A stretch of 64,000 nt of DNA from contig JAWDKM010000006.1 in assembly GCA_032464575.1 (NCBI GenBank), positions 124,001 through 188,000 of the forward strand. Direction: 5' to 3'. Positions 38,160 through 47,521 of this stretch are shown here, piece by piece. Each line of letters begins with the position of its first letter. Position 1 is the first letter of the stretch. Origin of the DNA: Pontivivens sp032464575 (GTDB lineage Bacteria > Pseudomonadota > Alphaproteobacteria > Rhodobacterales > Rhodobacteraceae). The notes below the pieces were generated by a model. It ran no database searches. It saw nothing but the letters and a program-made list of their open reading frames with translations, and was not told the origin of the DNA. The position numbers and the translations under genes are program-made.

Positions 38160-39038
38160 TCAGGCCAGCGCCAGCATCTCAGCCGTGGCGCCGTTCGTGG
38201 TCTCCAGCCGCTTGCGCAGCTTCTTGAGCGCTTGCGCCTCGAGCTGGCGGATCCGCTCCTTCGACAGGCCGAGCTCGTTGCCGAGGCTTTCGAGCGTGCG
38301 GGGATCGTCGCGCATCTTGCGTTCGATCACGATCATCTTCTCGCGTGCGCTCAGCGCGTCCATCGCTTCGGCGATCCAGCCGCGGACACGGATCAGGTCG
38401 ACGTCGTGGCTCACGGTCTCCTCGGCCCGCGGGCCTTCGTCCTCCAGCGCCTCGACCCACTCCCGGCCCTCGTCACCGGCCTGCTGGGCGTTGAGCGAGA
38501 AGTCGGAGCCGGAGAGCCGCGCCTCCATCATCTCCACATCGCGCAGGGGCACGCCCACCTCGTCCGCGATCATCTCCCGCAGCTGATGGCTGGAGATGTG
38601 CGCCTCGCCCTTCGCCTCCCGTTCCAGCTTCGCTTTGACCCGGCGCAGGTTGAAGAAGAGCGCCTTCTGCGAGGAGGTCGAACCGGTGCGCACCATGGAC
38701 CAGTTGCGCATGACGTAGTCCTGGATCGAGGCCTTGATCCACCACACGGCATAGGTGGAGAAGCGCACGCCCCGGTCGGGGTCGAACTTCTCCGCCGCCT
38801 TCATCAGGCCGACGCCGGCCTCCTGGATCAGGTCGGGCATCGATGCGCCGTAGCGGCGATACTTCGATGCCATCGACACCGCCAGGCGCATGTAGGCGTT
38901 CACGAGGCGGTGCAGCGACTTCTCGCACCCCTCGTCGCGCCAGGCCCGGGCGAGCATCAGCTCGGTCTCCGCATCCAGCATCTCTGCGCCCATAGCCTGT
39001 CGGGTGACGGACCGCGAAACGGAATCATCAAGTGCCAT
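38160..39038 (-). CDS. rpoH: RNA polymerase sigma-32 family factor (RpoH, probably RpoHII type)
   Basis: 292 residues. Region 2 YMRLAVSMASKYRRYGASMPDLIQEA-type helix, -10 recognition FSTYAVWWIKASIQDYVMRNWS, the RpoH box (SQKALFFNLRRVK), and region 4 LESLGNELGLSKERIRQLE. It directs heat-shock or singlet-oxygen/oxidative stress transcription. The QKALFFNLR variant is closer to the RpoHII of Rhodobacter, which is my inference. Divergent from cobU. Confidence 0.93.
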   Translation of the reverse strand: MALDDSVSRSVTRQAMGAEMLDAETELMLARAWRDEGCEKSLHRLVNAYMRLAVSMASKYRRYGASMPDLIQEAGVGLMKAAEKFDPDRGVRFSTYAVWWIKASIQDYVMRNWSMVRTGSTSSQKALFFNLRRVKAKLEREAKGEAHISSHQLREMIADEVGVPLRDVEMMEARLSGSDFSLNAQQAGDEGREWVEALEDEGPRAEETVSHDVDLIRVRGWIAEAMDALSAREKMIVIERKMRDDPRTLESLGNELGLSKERIRQLEAQALKKLRKRLETTNGATAEMLALA

Positions 39039-39134
39039 GCCAAACTCCCCTGTCAGCAGAGATTGCGGGTACGGCCCGCATGAGGTTATGAGGTCCGGAC
39101 GCCACGTGGACGGCCCCGGCTGGAGTGGACCGGC

Positions 39135-39686
39135 ATGAGGTCTGCCGATCAGATGTTAACGAACGTGAAATTCGTGCTGGGCGGGGCCCGGTCGGGAAAG
39201 TCCGCGCTGGCAGAGCGCCTGGTGCGCGCCCGCCCCGGGCCGTGGCACTATGTGGCGACCGCTCAAGCATTCGATGACGAGATGCGGGCGCGGATCGCGC
39301 AGCATGTTGAAGATCGCGGCGAAGGCTGGATCACCCGGGAGGAACCGCTCGACCTTGTCGGGGTCCTTGAGGGAGTGTCGAGGACGAACATCGTTCTCAT
39401 CGATTGTCTCACGCTCTGGCTATCCAACGTTCTGTTGGGTGAGTACGACGTAGGGTCAGAAACGGATCGCTTGGTGGCGGCAATTTCGAGGACCGAGGCC
39501 GAACTCGTCATTGTGTCCAACGAGGTGGGAATGGGTTTGGTTCCCGAAAATCTGCTCGGACGGCGATTTCGGGATGCGCAGGGACGTCTGAACCAGGCCG
39601 TGGCCGCACGGGCCGGCACGGTCCTCTTCGTCGCGGCGGGCCTGCCGCTGGTGCTGAAGGGCAAGATGCCGAACGCGCTGGAATGA
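39135..39686 (+). CDS. cobU: Bifunctional adenosylcobinamide kinase/guanylyltransferase
   Basis: 183 residues. P-loop FVLGGARSGKSALAE, guanylylated-His region WHYVATAQAFDDEM and the segment IVSNEVGMGLVPEN. It activates adenosylcobinamide with GTP in the nucleotide-loop assembly of B12. Start at 39135; the ATG at 39153 is an alternative. The middle third is visibly less G+C rich than its ends. Stop overlaps the next gene by 4 nt. Confidence 0.93.
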   Translation: MRSADQMLTNVKFVLGGARSGKSALAERLVRARPGPWHYVATAQAFDDEMRARIAQHVEDRGEGWITREEPLDLVGVLEGVSRTNIVLIDCLTLWLSNVLLGEYDVGSETDRLVAAISRTEAELVIVSNEVGMGLVPENLLGRRFRDAQGRLNQAVAARAGTVLFVAAGLPLVLKGKMPNALE

Positions 39687-40243
39687 CAAGGTGGTGGTGG
39701 GTCCGTCACGGCCCGACCCATGCGCGCACCATGGTCGGCTGGACCGACCTGCCGGCCGATCTGGGCGACGGTTCCGCGCTGGCCCGTCTGCGCGACATCC
39801 TGCCACGAGAGGCGCGCGTCCTGTCCTCCGACCTGTCACGAGCGCGTGATACGGCCCGCGCGCTGGGGTTCGAGCCGGAGGAGGATCCCGCGCTGCGCGA
39901 GCTGCACTACGGCGCGTGGGAGGGACTCGCCCACGACGATCCGGCGGTCGACCCGGCGCTGGCGCGGCGGTTCTGGGACGCGCCGGGCGATGTCGCCCCG
40001 CCGGGCGGCGAAAGCTGGAATGCGCTGACGGCGCGCCTCTCCCCCCTGATCGCGCGGCAGAACGCGCTGGGTGGCGACGTGATCGCGGTCGCGCATATGG
40101 GCGTGATCCTCGCGGCCCTCGCCCATGCCACGGCGATGGCCCCCGCGACCGCGCTCGCCTTCCGCGTGGCGCCGCTGTCGCTCACACGGCTCGATTGGCT
40201 GGGCGGACCTTGGGCCGTGGACCGGATCAATCACCAGCCCTGA
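39683..40243 (+). CDS. Histidine-phosphatase family protein (possible alpha-ribazole phosphatase)
   Basis: 186 residues with the catalytic WVRHGPTHARTM near residue 6, LSSDLSRARDTARAL, LHYGAWEGL and the second His in IAVAHMGVI. Coupling to cobU suggests it removes the 5'-phosphate of alpha-ribazole-phosphate (CobC role), but sequence alone does not separate this from other phosphatases. Confidence 0.82.
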   Translation: MTRWWWVRHGPTHARTMVGWTDLPADLGDGSALARLRDILPREARVLSSDLSRARDTARALGFEPEEDPALRELHYGAWEGLAHDDPAVDPALARRFWDAPGDVAPPGGESWNALTARLSPLIARQNALGGDVIAVAHMGVILAALAHATAMAPATALAFRVAPLSLTRLDWLGGPWAVDRINHQP

Positions 40244-40317
40244 CGGGCGACCCGCCAAATGCTGATTGGACGCGGCCCCATCCGATCCCCGAACCTCGGC
40301 GGCGAGGAGGACGCGCC

Positions 40318-41160
40318 ATGTGGGAACTGCTGATCGGGGATCGGATCTATTCGAGCTGGTCGCTGCGGGGCTGGCTGCTGTTCGAGGCGTTCGGCACGCC
40401 GGTGAAGGTCGTCCAGGCGCCGATGTATTCGGAGGCTCTGGCCACGCATCTCGCCGAGTTCGGCTCGGGCAGCGGACTGGTGCCGCAGATCCGGCGCGAC
40501 GGCGTGGTGGTCTGGGACACGCTCGCGATGGCCGAGACGCTGGCGGAGGAGGTGCCCGGCATGTGGCCCATGGCGGCCGCGGACCGGGCACGGGCCCGCG
40601 CCATGGTGGCCGAGATGCACTCGGGCTTCACCGCGCTGCGCGGCGCGTGCCCCATGAACATGAGGCATGTCTACGAGGGCTTCGTGCCGGACGACGCCGT
40701 GCGCCGCGACCTCGACCGGATCGAGGCGCTGTGGTCCGGCGCACGCGGATGGCTCTTCGGCGACTACACGGTCGCGGATGCGTTCTTCGCCCCGGTCGCG
40801 ATGCGGATCGCGGGCTACGGTCTGGAGGTCGGGCCGGAGGCGCAGGCTTACGTGGCGCGCCATCTCGAGCATCCGGCGGTCCGCCGGTGGCGCGCGATGG
40901 GACTGGCGGAGAACGTCGTGCAGCCCGGCTACGACCTCGACCTTCCGACGGTGGACTGGCCTGGTACGCGCCGCGCCGCGCGGGTGGCCGGGGACGGTTC
41001 CGCGGTAAACGGGACCTGTCCGTTCTCGGGCCGGCCGGTGGCGGCGGACGGGCTGGCGGAGATCGGCGGCCGCGTCGTGGGCTTTTGCAACAGCTTCTGC
41101 CGCGACAAGGTCATCGCGGATGCGGACGCCTGGCCGGAGGTGCGGCCGCTGCTCGCCTGA
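40318..41160 (+). CDS. Glutathione S-transferase fused to a C-terminal YHS-like domain
   Basis: 280 residues. GST N-domain (LLIGDRIYSSWSLRGWLLFEA) and helical C-domain (WLFGDYTVADAFFAPVAMRI) to about residue 220. After a short linker the C-terminal 50 residues read CPFSGRPVAADG..GRVVGFCNSFCRDKV, with the C..GFCxxxC layout of YHS/TRASH metal-binding modules. The combination suggests a redox or metal-linked detoxification role; this is inference. The ATG at 40318 follows GAGGAGG. Confidence 0.82.
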   Translation: MWELLIGDRIYSSWSLRGWLLFEAFGTPVKVVQAPMYSEALATHLAEFGSGSGLVPQIRRDGVVVWDTLAMAETLAEEVPGMWPMAAADRARARAMVAEMHSGFTALRGACPMNMRHVYEGFVPDDAVRRDLDRIEALWSGARGWLFGDYTVADAFFAPVAMRIAGYGLEVGPEAQAYVARHLEHPAVRRWRAMGLAENVVQPGYDLDLPTVDWPGTRRAARVAGDGSAVNGTCPFSGRPVAADGLAEIGGRVVGFCNSFCRDKVIADADAWPEVRPLLA

Positions 41161-41161
41161 G

Positions 41162-42073
41162 CCGCAACCAGGCGTGCCGGCCCTCAGCCACGCATCGGCG
41201 CCTGCGCCTCGTGCCGGGTCGGCGACGAACGTACGAGGCCGGTCGGCCGTCAGCGCCCGGAACTCGGCCGCCGTGGCCCGGTCCGCCATTGCCTCCTGGG
41301 GGTCAAAGCTCCCGGTCAAAGCGTCGTCGCTGAATACGTGCCCGGGCGCGTCGAAGATCAGGTGATGATAGGTGACGGGTGCCGTTATGTGCGCGACCCG
41401 GATGCGGCGTCCGTCGACGAGCGACCTCGCGGAGGCCAGCATTTCGAACGTATTGAAGAGGAGCTCTGCCCGAGGCCGGCGCAGTAGCACGCGATGCTAC
41501 GGCGAGCCGACGATCGGCCGGGCGTTTCCGATCGTGCCGCCCCCGAACCGGACGGGCCGCAGCGTCGGGTGGGCGAGCAGCTGTGCGAGGCCCAGCGTGC
41601 GGCGGGCCGGCCGGGCGCCGGTGTCGTAGGCCGGGACCGCATCGCCGGGCCGGGTAGCGCAGAACGTCTCGATCGGCGTACCGGAGACGAAGCAGGCGAG
41701 GGTGGCATAGGGTTCGTCCTAGCCGTCGCCGGCGGTGTCGATGGTGAAGCTCCGCCCGGCCATGGAGGTGAAGGCGAACTCCAGCGCGATCGGTCCTCCG
41801 GCGTGCCTCCCGCCGTGACCAGCACATAGGCCACGCCGTTGGTCGTCATCGGCTCGACGATGAGCTGGTTGGTGGCACTCATGGAGTTGCCGGGGGGATC
41901 GATGAAGCCGTCGTCGAGGCCGCTGTCGTCATCTGGGATGAACAGCGTGATCGGGTCGCGCCGTTCGAGATGGCGAAGCTCCGCCCCGAGGGTCCGGAGC
42001 CCTTGGTGTTCGCAGTCAAGAAGGCGGACAAGACATCGTCGAATTCGATGAGGCCAAGAGGAAACACCGCCAT
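41162..42073 (-). pseudogene. Hint-domain (intein/Hedgehog-like) protein, degraded
   Basis: Starts MAVFPLGLIEFDDVLSAFL at 42073 and follows the Rhodobacteraceae Hint-protein layout: DDDSGLDDGFIDPPGNS, NQLIVEPMTTNGVAYV, then the Hint block ACFVSGTPIET..RPGDAVPAYDTG and HRVLLRRPRAELLFNTFEML. At least two frameshifts (near 41955 and 41815) and two in-frame TAG codons (41719-41721 and 41497-41499, the latter where SPQHRV is expected) break it. The 3' limit is uncertain. Confidence 0.75.
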
Positions 42074-42513
42074 GACGATCCCTCGTTACTGCTCTCCTGA
42101 GCCGTGGATGTTGGGAATAGTAACAACCTTTCGCCAAGATATCTGCAATCATTCATGATGAATTCATCGCTAGATTGTCCAGCCGTCTTCGGCGGCCCTT
42201 CGTAGGCTGCCGCGCGATATCCGTCCAACGTCTTGCCGTGAAACGGTTTTTGTTTCCCATCAAGCGCATTGGAATTTGATCGCCCGGTCGCGCGGACTAG
42301 GATCGTGCCCGCCTGGCGGCCGGATGCGTCGGCTTGGCAATCCCGGAGGTACCACCGGACGCGCCTGCCCCGGCCCCCCCTCGGGGCAGGCGCACCTACC
42401 GGGGCGGTCCGCCCGTCCGGCTGGGCCGGCCGGCGATCCGTATCTCCTTTGGAAACAGGCGTTTCCCCCGGCCCCCCTATCCCCGCGACAGCCGGTGCTG
42501 TAGAGCCGGCGGC
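42074..42513. other. Intergenic region between Hint pseudogene and MATE gene
   Basis: 440 bp. The first 200 bp are AT-richer (for example around 42110-42180) and look like the promoter area of the Hint gene. The remainder is GC-rich without a supported gene. Confidence 0.5.
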
Positions 42514-43857
42514 ATGACCGACGCAATCCTGCAGTCCCAGTCGCTGGGTGACCACATCCGGCGGACGATCGTCCTCGCCTGGCCGGTGATGCTCGCGCGG
42601 CTGGGGCTGGTGGGCTTTGCCACGGCGGACGTGATCGTGCTGGGTCGCGCGGGGGCGCGGGAGCTGGCGGACTACACCCTGGGCCTCGCCATCTACGACA
42701 GCATGCTGGCGGCCCTCGCGGGGCTCACCATGGGCGTCGGCGTGCTGACCGCCCGCGTGACCGGCGCGGGCGACGACCGGGCGGCGGGCACGATCTGGCG
42801 CCGCGGGGTGATCTACGGTGCTGCGGTCGGATGCGCGGCGGCGCTGCTCCTGCAGTTCGCCGAGCCGCTCTACGGCCTGCTCGGCCAGACGCCGGAGCGG
42901 GCCGAGAGTGCGGGCAACGTGACCCGGCTCGTCGCCCTCGCGCTGCCGTTCGTGGCGATCTACTTCTCGACCACCACGTTCCTCGAGGCGCTGCACCGCC
43001 CGCTCGTCGGCATGTGGGCGGTGGCCGCGGCCAACATCACCAATCTGGGGCTCAACATCGTGCTGGTCTTCGGCCTCGGCCCCGTTCCCGCGATGGGGGC
43101 GGAGGGGGCGGCGCTGGCCACGGTCGTCAATTCCGGCCTGCTCGCGCTGGCGCTCTGGACCTACACCCGCCACCGCCTGCCGGGGCGCGCGCGCTACGGG
43201 ATCGGGGAGGCCGCCCCCGCGCCACCGCCGGGCGAGCAGCGGCGGATCGGCTACGGGGCCGGGCTCTCCTACTCGTTCGAGGCCGGGGCCTTCGTGATGA
43301 TGACCCTGTTCGTGGGCTGGCTCGGCACGCTCGCGCTCGCCTCCCACGCGGTGCTGTTCCAGTTCCTCGCCACGACCTTCATGCTCGCCTTTGGGATCGC
43401 CGCGGCGACGCAGGTGCGGGTCGGCAACGCCTGGGGCCGGGGCGACCCGCGCGGCATGGCGCTGGCGGGATGGACGGGGCTGGGCCTCGCCACGCTCTCC
43501 TCCCTCGCCTTCGCGGTGCTCTACGTCACGCTGCCCGAGGGGATGTTGCGCCTCTTCACCGACGATCCCACGGTGCTCGCCGCCGCGGCCCCCGTGATGC
43601 TCTGGATGTCGCTGGCGCTGGTCTTCGACGGCAACCAGACGGTGATGAGCCACGCCTGCCGCGGTCGCGGCGACACCTGGGTGCCCACGGCGCTGCACAT
43701 GGTGAGCTACTGGGTGGTGATGGTGCCTGTCGGCTGGTGGCTGGCGATCCGGACCGGGGGCGGGCTGACCGGTATCTACCAGGGGATCCTGGTGGCGAGC
43801 GTGGTGAGCTTCACCGCGATGGCGCTGCGCTTCCACCGTCTGACGCGCCGGGCCTGA
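42514..43857 (+). CDS. MATE-family efflux transporter
   Basis: 447 residues, twelve predicted helices (IVLAWPVMLARLGLVGFATADVIVLG opens the first half). Closer to the NorM/DinF type than the protein at 27991. Substrate unknown. The ATG at 42514 is 13 nt after a TAG that closes the upstream frame. It is 54 nt before the ABC ATPase gene. Confidence 0.9.
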   Translation: MTDAILQSQSLGDHIRRTIVLAWPVMLARLGLVGFATADVIVLGRAGARELADYTLGLAIYDSMLAALAGLTMGVGVLTARVTGAGDDRAAGTIWRRGVIYGAAVGCAAALLLQFAEPLYGLLGQTPERAESAGNVTRLVALALPFVAIYFSTTTFLEALHRPLVGMWAVAAANITNLGLNIVLVFGLGPVPAMGAEGAALATVVNSGLLALALWTYTRHRLPGRARYGIGEAAPAPPPGEQRRIGYGAGLSYSFEAGAFVMMTLFVGWLGTLALASHAVLFQFLATTFMLAFGIAAATQVRVGNAWGRGDPRGMALAGWTGLGLATLSSLAFAVLYVTLPEGMLRLFTDDPTVLAAAAPVMLWMSLALVFDGNQTVMSHACRGRGDTWVPTALHMVSYWVVMVPVGWWLAIRTGGGLTGIYQGILVASVVSFTAMALRFHRLTRRA

Positions 43858-43911
43858 GGCCGCGACAAAGCGGTGCTGGCCCCCGCGCCCCGACGCATTA
43901 GGGTAGCGGCC

Positions 43912-44556
43912 ATGCTGGATGTCGAGAACCTGCACAAGAGCTTCGGCGCGGTGCCCGTGCTGCGCGGCGTGGACCTCACGCTCGCCGCGGGCGAGACGCT
44001 GGCGCTGACCGGCGAGTCCGGATCGGGCAAGTCCACGCTCCTGCACCTGATCGCCGGGCTCGACCGGTTCGAGGGCGGTGCGATCCGGCTCGACGGCACG
44101 GAGCTCGCGCGCCTCTCCGATCCCGGGCGGGCGGAGCTGCGGCGCACCCGGGTCGGTCTCGTCTTCCAGCAGTTCAACCTGATCCCGTCGCTGAGCGTCG
44201 GCGACAACCTCGCCTTCCAGGCGCGCCTCGCCGACCGGCACGATGCCGACTGGCAGGCACGGCTGACGGACCGCCTGGGCCTCGCGGGGCTGGAGGCGCG
44301 CTGGCCCGAGCAGCTTTCCGGCGGGCAGCAGCAGCGCGTGGCCGTCGGCCGGACGCTTGCCGCCCGCCCGCCGCTGGTGCTGGCCGACGAGCCCACCGGC
44401 AACCTCGACGAGGAGACCGGCGACGCCGTGCTCGACCTGATGCTGGAGCTGGTGGCCGAGACGGGGGCGGCGCTCCTGATGGTCACGCATTCCGCCCGCC
44501 TCGCCGCCCGTCTCGACCGGCGCATCCATCTGAGCCATGGCAGGGTCGCGGCATGA
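43912..44556 (+). CDS. ABC transporter ATP-binding protein (AttE/MacB/LolD type)
   Basis: 214 residues: Walker A GESGSGKSTLLHLIAG, Q-loop VFQQFNLIPSLSVGDN, signature LSGGQQQRVAVGRTLA, Walker B LVLADEPTGNLDE. The Type VII ABC family that works mechanically with FtsX-like permeases. With the permease and lipocalin that follow it forms an AttEFGH-like set of unknown substrate. Confidence 0.92.
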   Translation: MLDVENLHKSFGAVPVLRGVDLTLAAGETLALTGESGSGKSTLLHLIAGLDRFEGGAIRLDGTELARLSDPGRAELRRTRVGLVFQQFNLIPSLSVGDNLAFQARLADRHDADWQARLTDRLGLAGLEARWPEQLSGGQQQRVAVGRTLAARPPLVLADEPTGNLDEETGDAVLDLMLELVAETGAALLMVTHSARLAARLDRRIHLSHGRVAA

Positions 44557-44686
44557 TCGATACGGCCAACCCCGCCGCCCGGCCGGCGGAGGCGCCCTGC
44601 GTTGGCGGGGCCGCCCGCCCCGCCTTCGGGTTCGCTCAAGTATCCCCGCCGGAGGCGCACGCCGCCATTCGCGATCCCGCCCGAAC

Positions 44687-47083
44687 ATGATCCGGCCGGT
44701 TCTCCAGGCCCTGCTCAGCCACTGGCGCCGCCGACCATTCCAGATCGTCACGCTGCTGCTGGGGCTGATGGTCGCGACGGCACTCTGGTCCGGCGTGCAG
44801 GCGATCAACATGGAGGCGCGCGCGAGCTATGACGAGGCGACCGCGCTGATGGGCGGCGACCGGCTCGACGGCCTGCGGCCCATCGGGGCCGACCGCTTCG
44901 ACCAGGCGGACTACGTGGCGCTGCGCCGCGCCGGCTGGCCGGTGTCGCCGATCCTCGAAGGCCAGGTCCGTCTGCAAGGGGAGCGCTACGCCGTGCTCGG
45001 GATCGATCCGGTGACGCTGCCGCCGGGCGAGACCGCGGTGCCGCCGGTTGCGGGCGACGGCGTGATCGGCTTCATCACGCCACCCGGCCGGGCCTTCGCC
45101 GCGCCGCGTACCGCGCGGGCGCTGGCCGACCTTGACTTGGAGGTGGAAGCGGCCGAGGGCATCCCGCCCGGCACGCTCGTCATGGACGTGGGCATCGCGC
45201 AGGGGCTCCTGGGGGCGGCGGGCGAGCTCACCCGCATGGTCCTGCCCCCGGGCGCGGAGGGCGCGCCGCCGGGGTTCGAGCGCATCGCGGCCGCCGGGGA
45301 CGCCGCCGGGATCGGGGCCCTGACCGACAGCTTCCACCTCAACCTCACGGCGTTCGGGATGCTGTCCTTCGCGGTCGGGCTCTTCATCGTCTACTCCGCC
45401 ATCGGCCTCGCCTTCGAGCAACGCAAGCCCATGCTGCGCACCCTGCGCGCGCTGGGCGTGCCGCTGCGGCTTCTGCTCGGCGTCATGCTGGCCGAACTCG
45501 TGATCCTGTCGCTCGTGGCCGGGGCCGCGGGCGTGGCGCTGGGCTACGTCATCGCCGCGGCGCTGCTGCCGGATGTCGCAGTGACGCTGGAGGGGCTCTA
45601 CGGCGCGCAGGTCGCGGGCTCCCTCGCCTTCCGCCCGGCCTGGTGGCTGGCGGGGCTGGCGATCGCGGTGGCCGGCGCGCTGCTGGCGGCCGCCGACACG
45701 CTCTGGCGCACCGCGCGGCTGCCGCTGCTGGCACCCGCCCAGCCACAGGCCTGGGCGGCGGCCCAGGCGCGGGGTCTGCGGATCCAGCTCGTGGCCGCGG
45801 GACTGCTGCTGGCGGCGGCGGCGATCCTGACGGTGCGCGCGGGCTCGCTGACCGCGGGCTTCGCCCTGATGGGATCGCTGCTGATCGGGGCGGCGCTGGC
45901 GCTGCCCGCGGTCCTCGCCCGCGTCCTCTCCTTCGCGGCGCAGCGCGCACGGGGGCCTATCGCGCTCTGGGCCTTCTCGGACGCGCGCCAGCAGATGTCG
46001 CGGCTGTCGCTCGCGCTGATGGCGCTGCTGCTCGCGCTGTCGGTGAATGTCGGCGTCGGCACGATGGTCTCCAGCTTCCGCGACACCTTCGTGGGCTGGC
46101 TCGACCAGCGGCTCGCCGCCGAGCTTTACCTCACCGCCCGGGATGAAGCGGAGGCCGAGCGGATCGAGGGGTTCGCCGCCGCGCGCGCCGATGCGGTGCT
46201 GCCCATCCGCTCGGTCGATCTGCGGTGGGAGGGCCGTCCGGTCGAGCTCTTCGGCATCGCCGATCACGCGACCTATCGCGACAACTGGCCCCTGATCGAT
46301 CGCATCGGCGACCCGTGGGACCGCGTCTTCGCCGGGGAGGCGGTGCTGGTCAACGAGCAGTTCTCGATCCGCGAGCGCCTCGGCCCCGGCGACGTGATCG
46401 CGCTGCCGACCCCGGCCGGGCCCTGGACGGTCGAGATCGCGGCCGTCTATTCCGACTACGGCAACCCGCGCAACCAGCTCATGGCGCCCATGCCGCAGCT
46501 TGCGGCGCGCTACGACCGGCTGGAGGGCCTCAGCTATGGCATCCGCGTCCCGCCGGAGGAGGCGGAGGCGCTGCGCGCCGCCCTCGTCTCCGAGCTCGGG
46601 CTGTCGGACCGGCAGATCACCGACCAGTCCGCGCTCAAGGCGATGTCGATCGAGATCTTCGAGCGGACCTTCACCGTGACGGCCGCCCTCAACGTGCTCA
46701 CGCTGGGCGTGGCGGCGCTGGCGCTCTTCACGGCGCTCCTGACCTTGCAGCTCATGCGCCTGCCGAGCGTCGCACCCGTCTGGGCGATGGGGCTGACCCG
46801 CGGGCGTCTCGCGCGGCTGGAGGTGGCGCGGGTGCTGGGCCTCACGCTGCTCACGGCGCTGGTGGCGATCCCGCTGGGGCTCGCGGTCGCGTGGGTGCTG
46901 ATGAACGTGGTGAACGTGCAGGCCTTCGGCTGGCGGCTGCCGGTCTTTCTCTATCCGCTCGATTGGCTGCGGCTGGTCGGGCTGTCGCTGGTCGCGGCGC
47001 TGGCGGCGGCAGCCCTGCCCGCGATCCGCCTGGCACGGACGCCGCCGGGCGCGCTGCTGAGGGTCTTCGCCGATGAACGCTGA
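44687..47083 (+). CDS. FtsX-family ABC transporter permease (AttF/G-like)
   Basis: 798 residues with two FtsX-type four-helix blocks, a large periplasmic domain after helix 1 (residues about 40-225) and another between blocks. N-terminal helix FQIVTLLLGLMVATALWSGVQ. One protein here probably combines AttF and AttG functions. It is 130 nt after the ATPase gene. An ATG at 47073 overlaps its stop and may be the original attH start (see findings). Confidence 0.9.
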   Translation: MIRPVLQALLSHWRRRPFQIVTLLLGLMVATALWSGVQAINMEARASYDEATALMGGDRLDGLRPIGADRFDQADYVALRRAGWPVSPILEGQVRLQGERYAVLGIDPVTLPPGETAVPPVAGDGVIGFITPPGRAFAAPRTARALADLDLEVEAAEGIPPGTLVMDVGIAQGLLGAAGELTRMVLPPGAEGAPPGFERIAAAGDAAGIGALTDSFHLNLTAFGMLSFAVGLFIVYSAIGLAFEQRKPMLRTLRALGVPLRLLLGVMLAELVILSLVAGAAGVALGYVIAAALLPDVAVTLEGLYGAQVAGSLAFRPAWWLAGLAIAVAGALLAAADTLWRTARLPLLAPAQPQAWAAAQARGLRIQLVAAGLLLAAAAILTVRAGSLTAGFALMGSLLIGAALALPAVLARVLSFAAQRARGPIALWAFSDARQQMSRLSLALMALLLALSVNVGVGTMVSSFRDTFVGWLDQRLAAELYLTARDEAEAERIEGFAAARADAVLPIRSVDLRWEGRPVELFGIADHATYRDNWPLIDRIGDPWDRVFAGEAVLVNEQFSIRERLGPGDVIALPTPAGPWTVEIAAVYSDYGNPRNQLMAPMPQLAARYDRLEGLSYGIRVPPEEAEALRAALVSELGLSDRQITDQSALKAMSIEIFERTFTVTAALNVLTLGVAALALFTALLTLQLMRLPSVAPVWAMGLTRGRLARLEVARVLGLTLLTALVAIPLGLAVAWVLMNVVNVQAFGWRLPVFLYPLDWLRLVGLSLVAALAAAALPAIRLARTPPGALLRVFADER

Positions 47084-47126
47084 TCTTTGGAGGTGGTTGG
47101 GGATGGTCGCATCACTGTTCGAGCGG

Positions 47127-47492
47127 CCCCGGATCAAGTCCGGGGCGGTTGCGCCGGGACGTAACCGTCCCGGCCGCAGAGCCGGGACCTTTCGCAACGT
47201 CGCGGCCGCACAGGCGCCCTGTTCCGCACAGCCCCGGATCGGATCCACGGAAGAAGCACGACACCATCTCATTTTGAGAGCAGTTATGCGTCCTGATCCA
47301 AGTGCTTCCAGACCGATTTCGAGTTCCGCGCTCGAAGCCGGTATCGCCCGACGGCACCGCAGGGCGGCGCCCGAGCCTCCCCCCGGGAGGGCGCATTGCG
47401 ACGTCTCTACCGGGCGCGCGGGTCGTGACCCTCGTGACCTAGCAAGCAGCTCTGATGTCATCGGCGCCCACCCAGGCTCGGACGCCGCCCTC
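47127..47492 (-). repeat. Composite intergenic repeat, copy 4 (inverse orientation)
   Basis: Modules A (47127-47145), B (47167-47188), degenerate A (47232-47250), right (47367-47394) and left (47464-47492), in the same order as copy 1. It occupies the gap between the ABC permease and the AttH-like gene, which are normally adjacent. Confidence 0.8.
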
Positions 47493-47521
47493 ATCGCTTC
47501 GTCCTCTGTGCCGGTGCAGAT

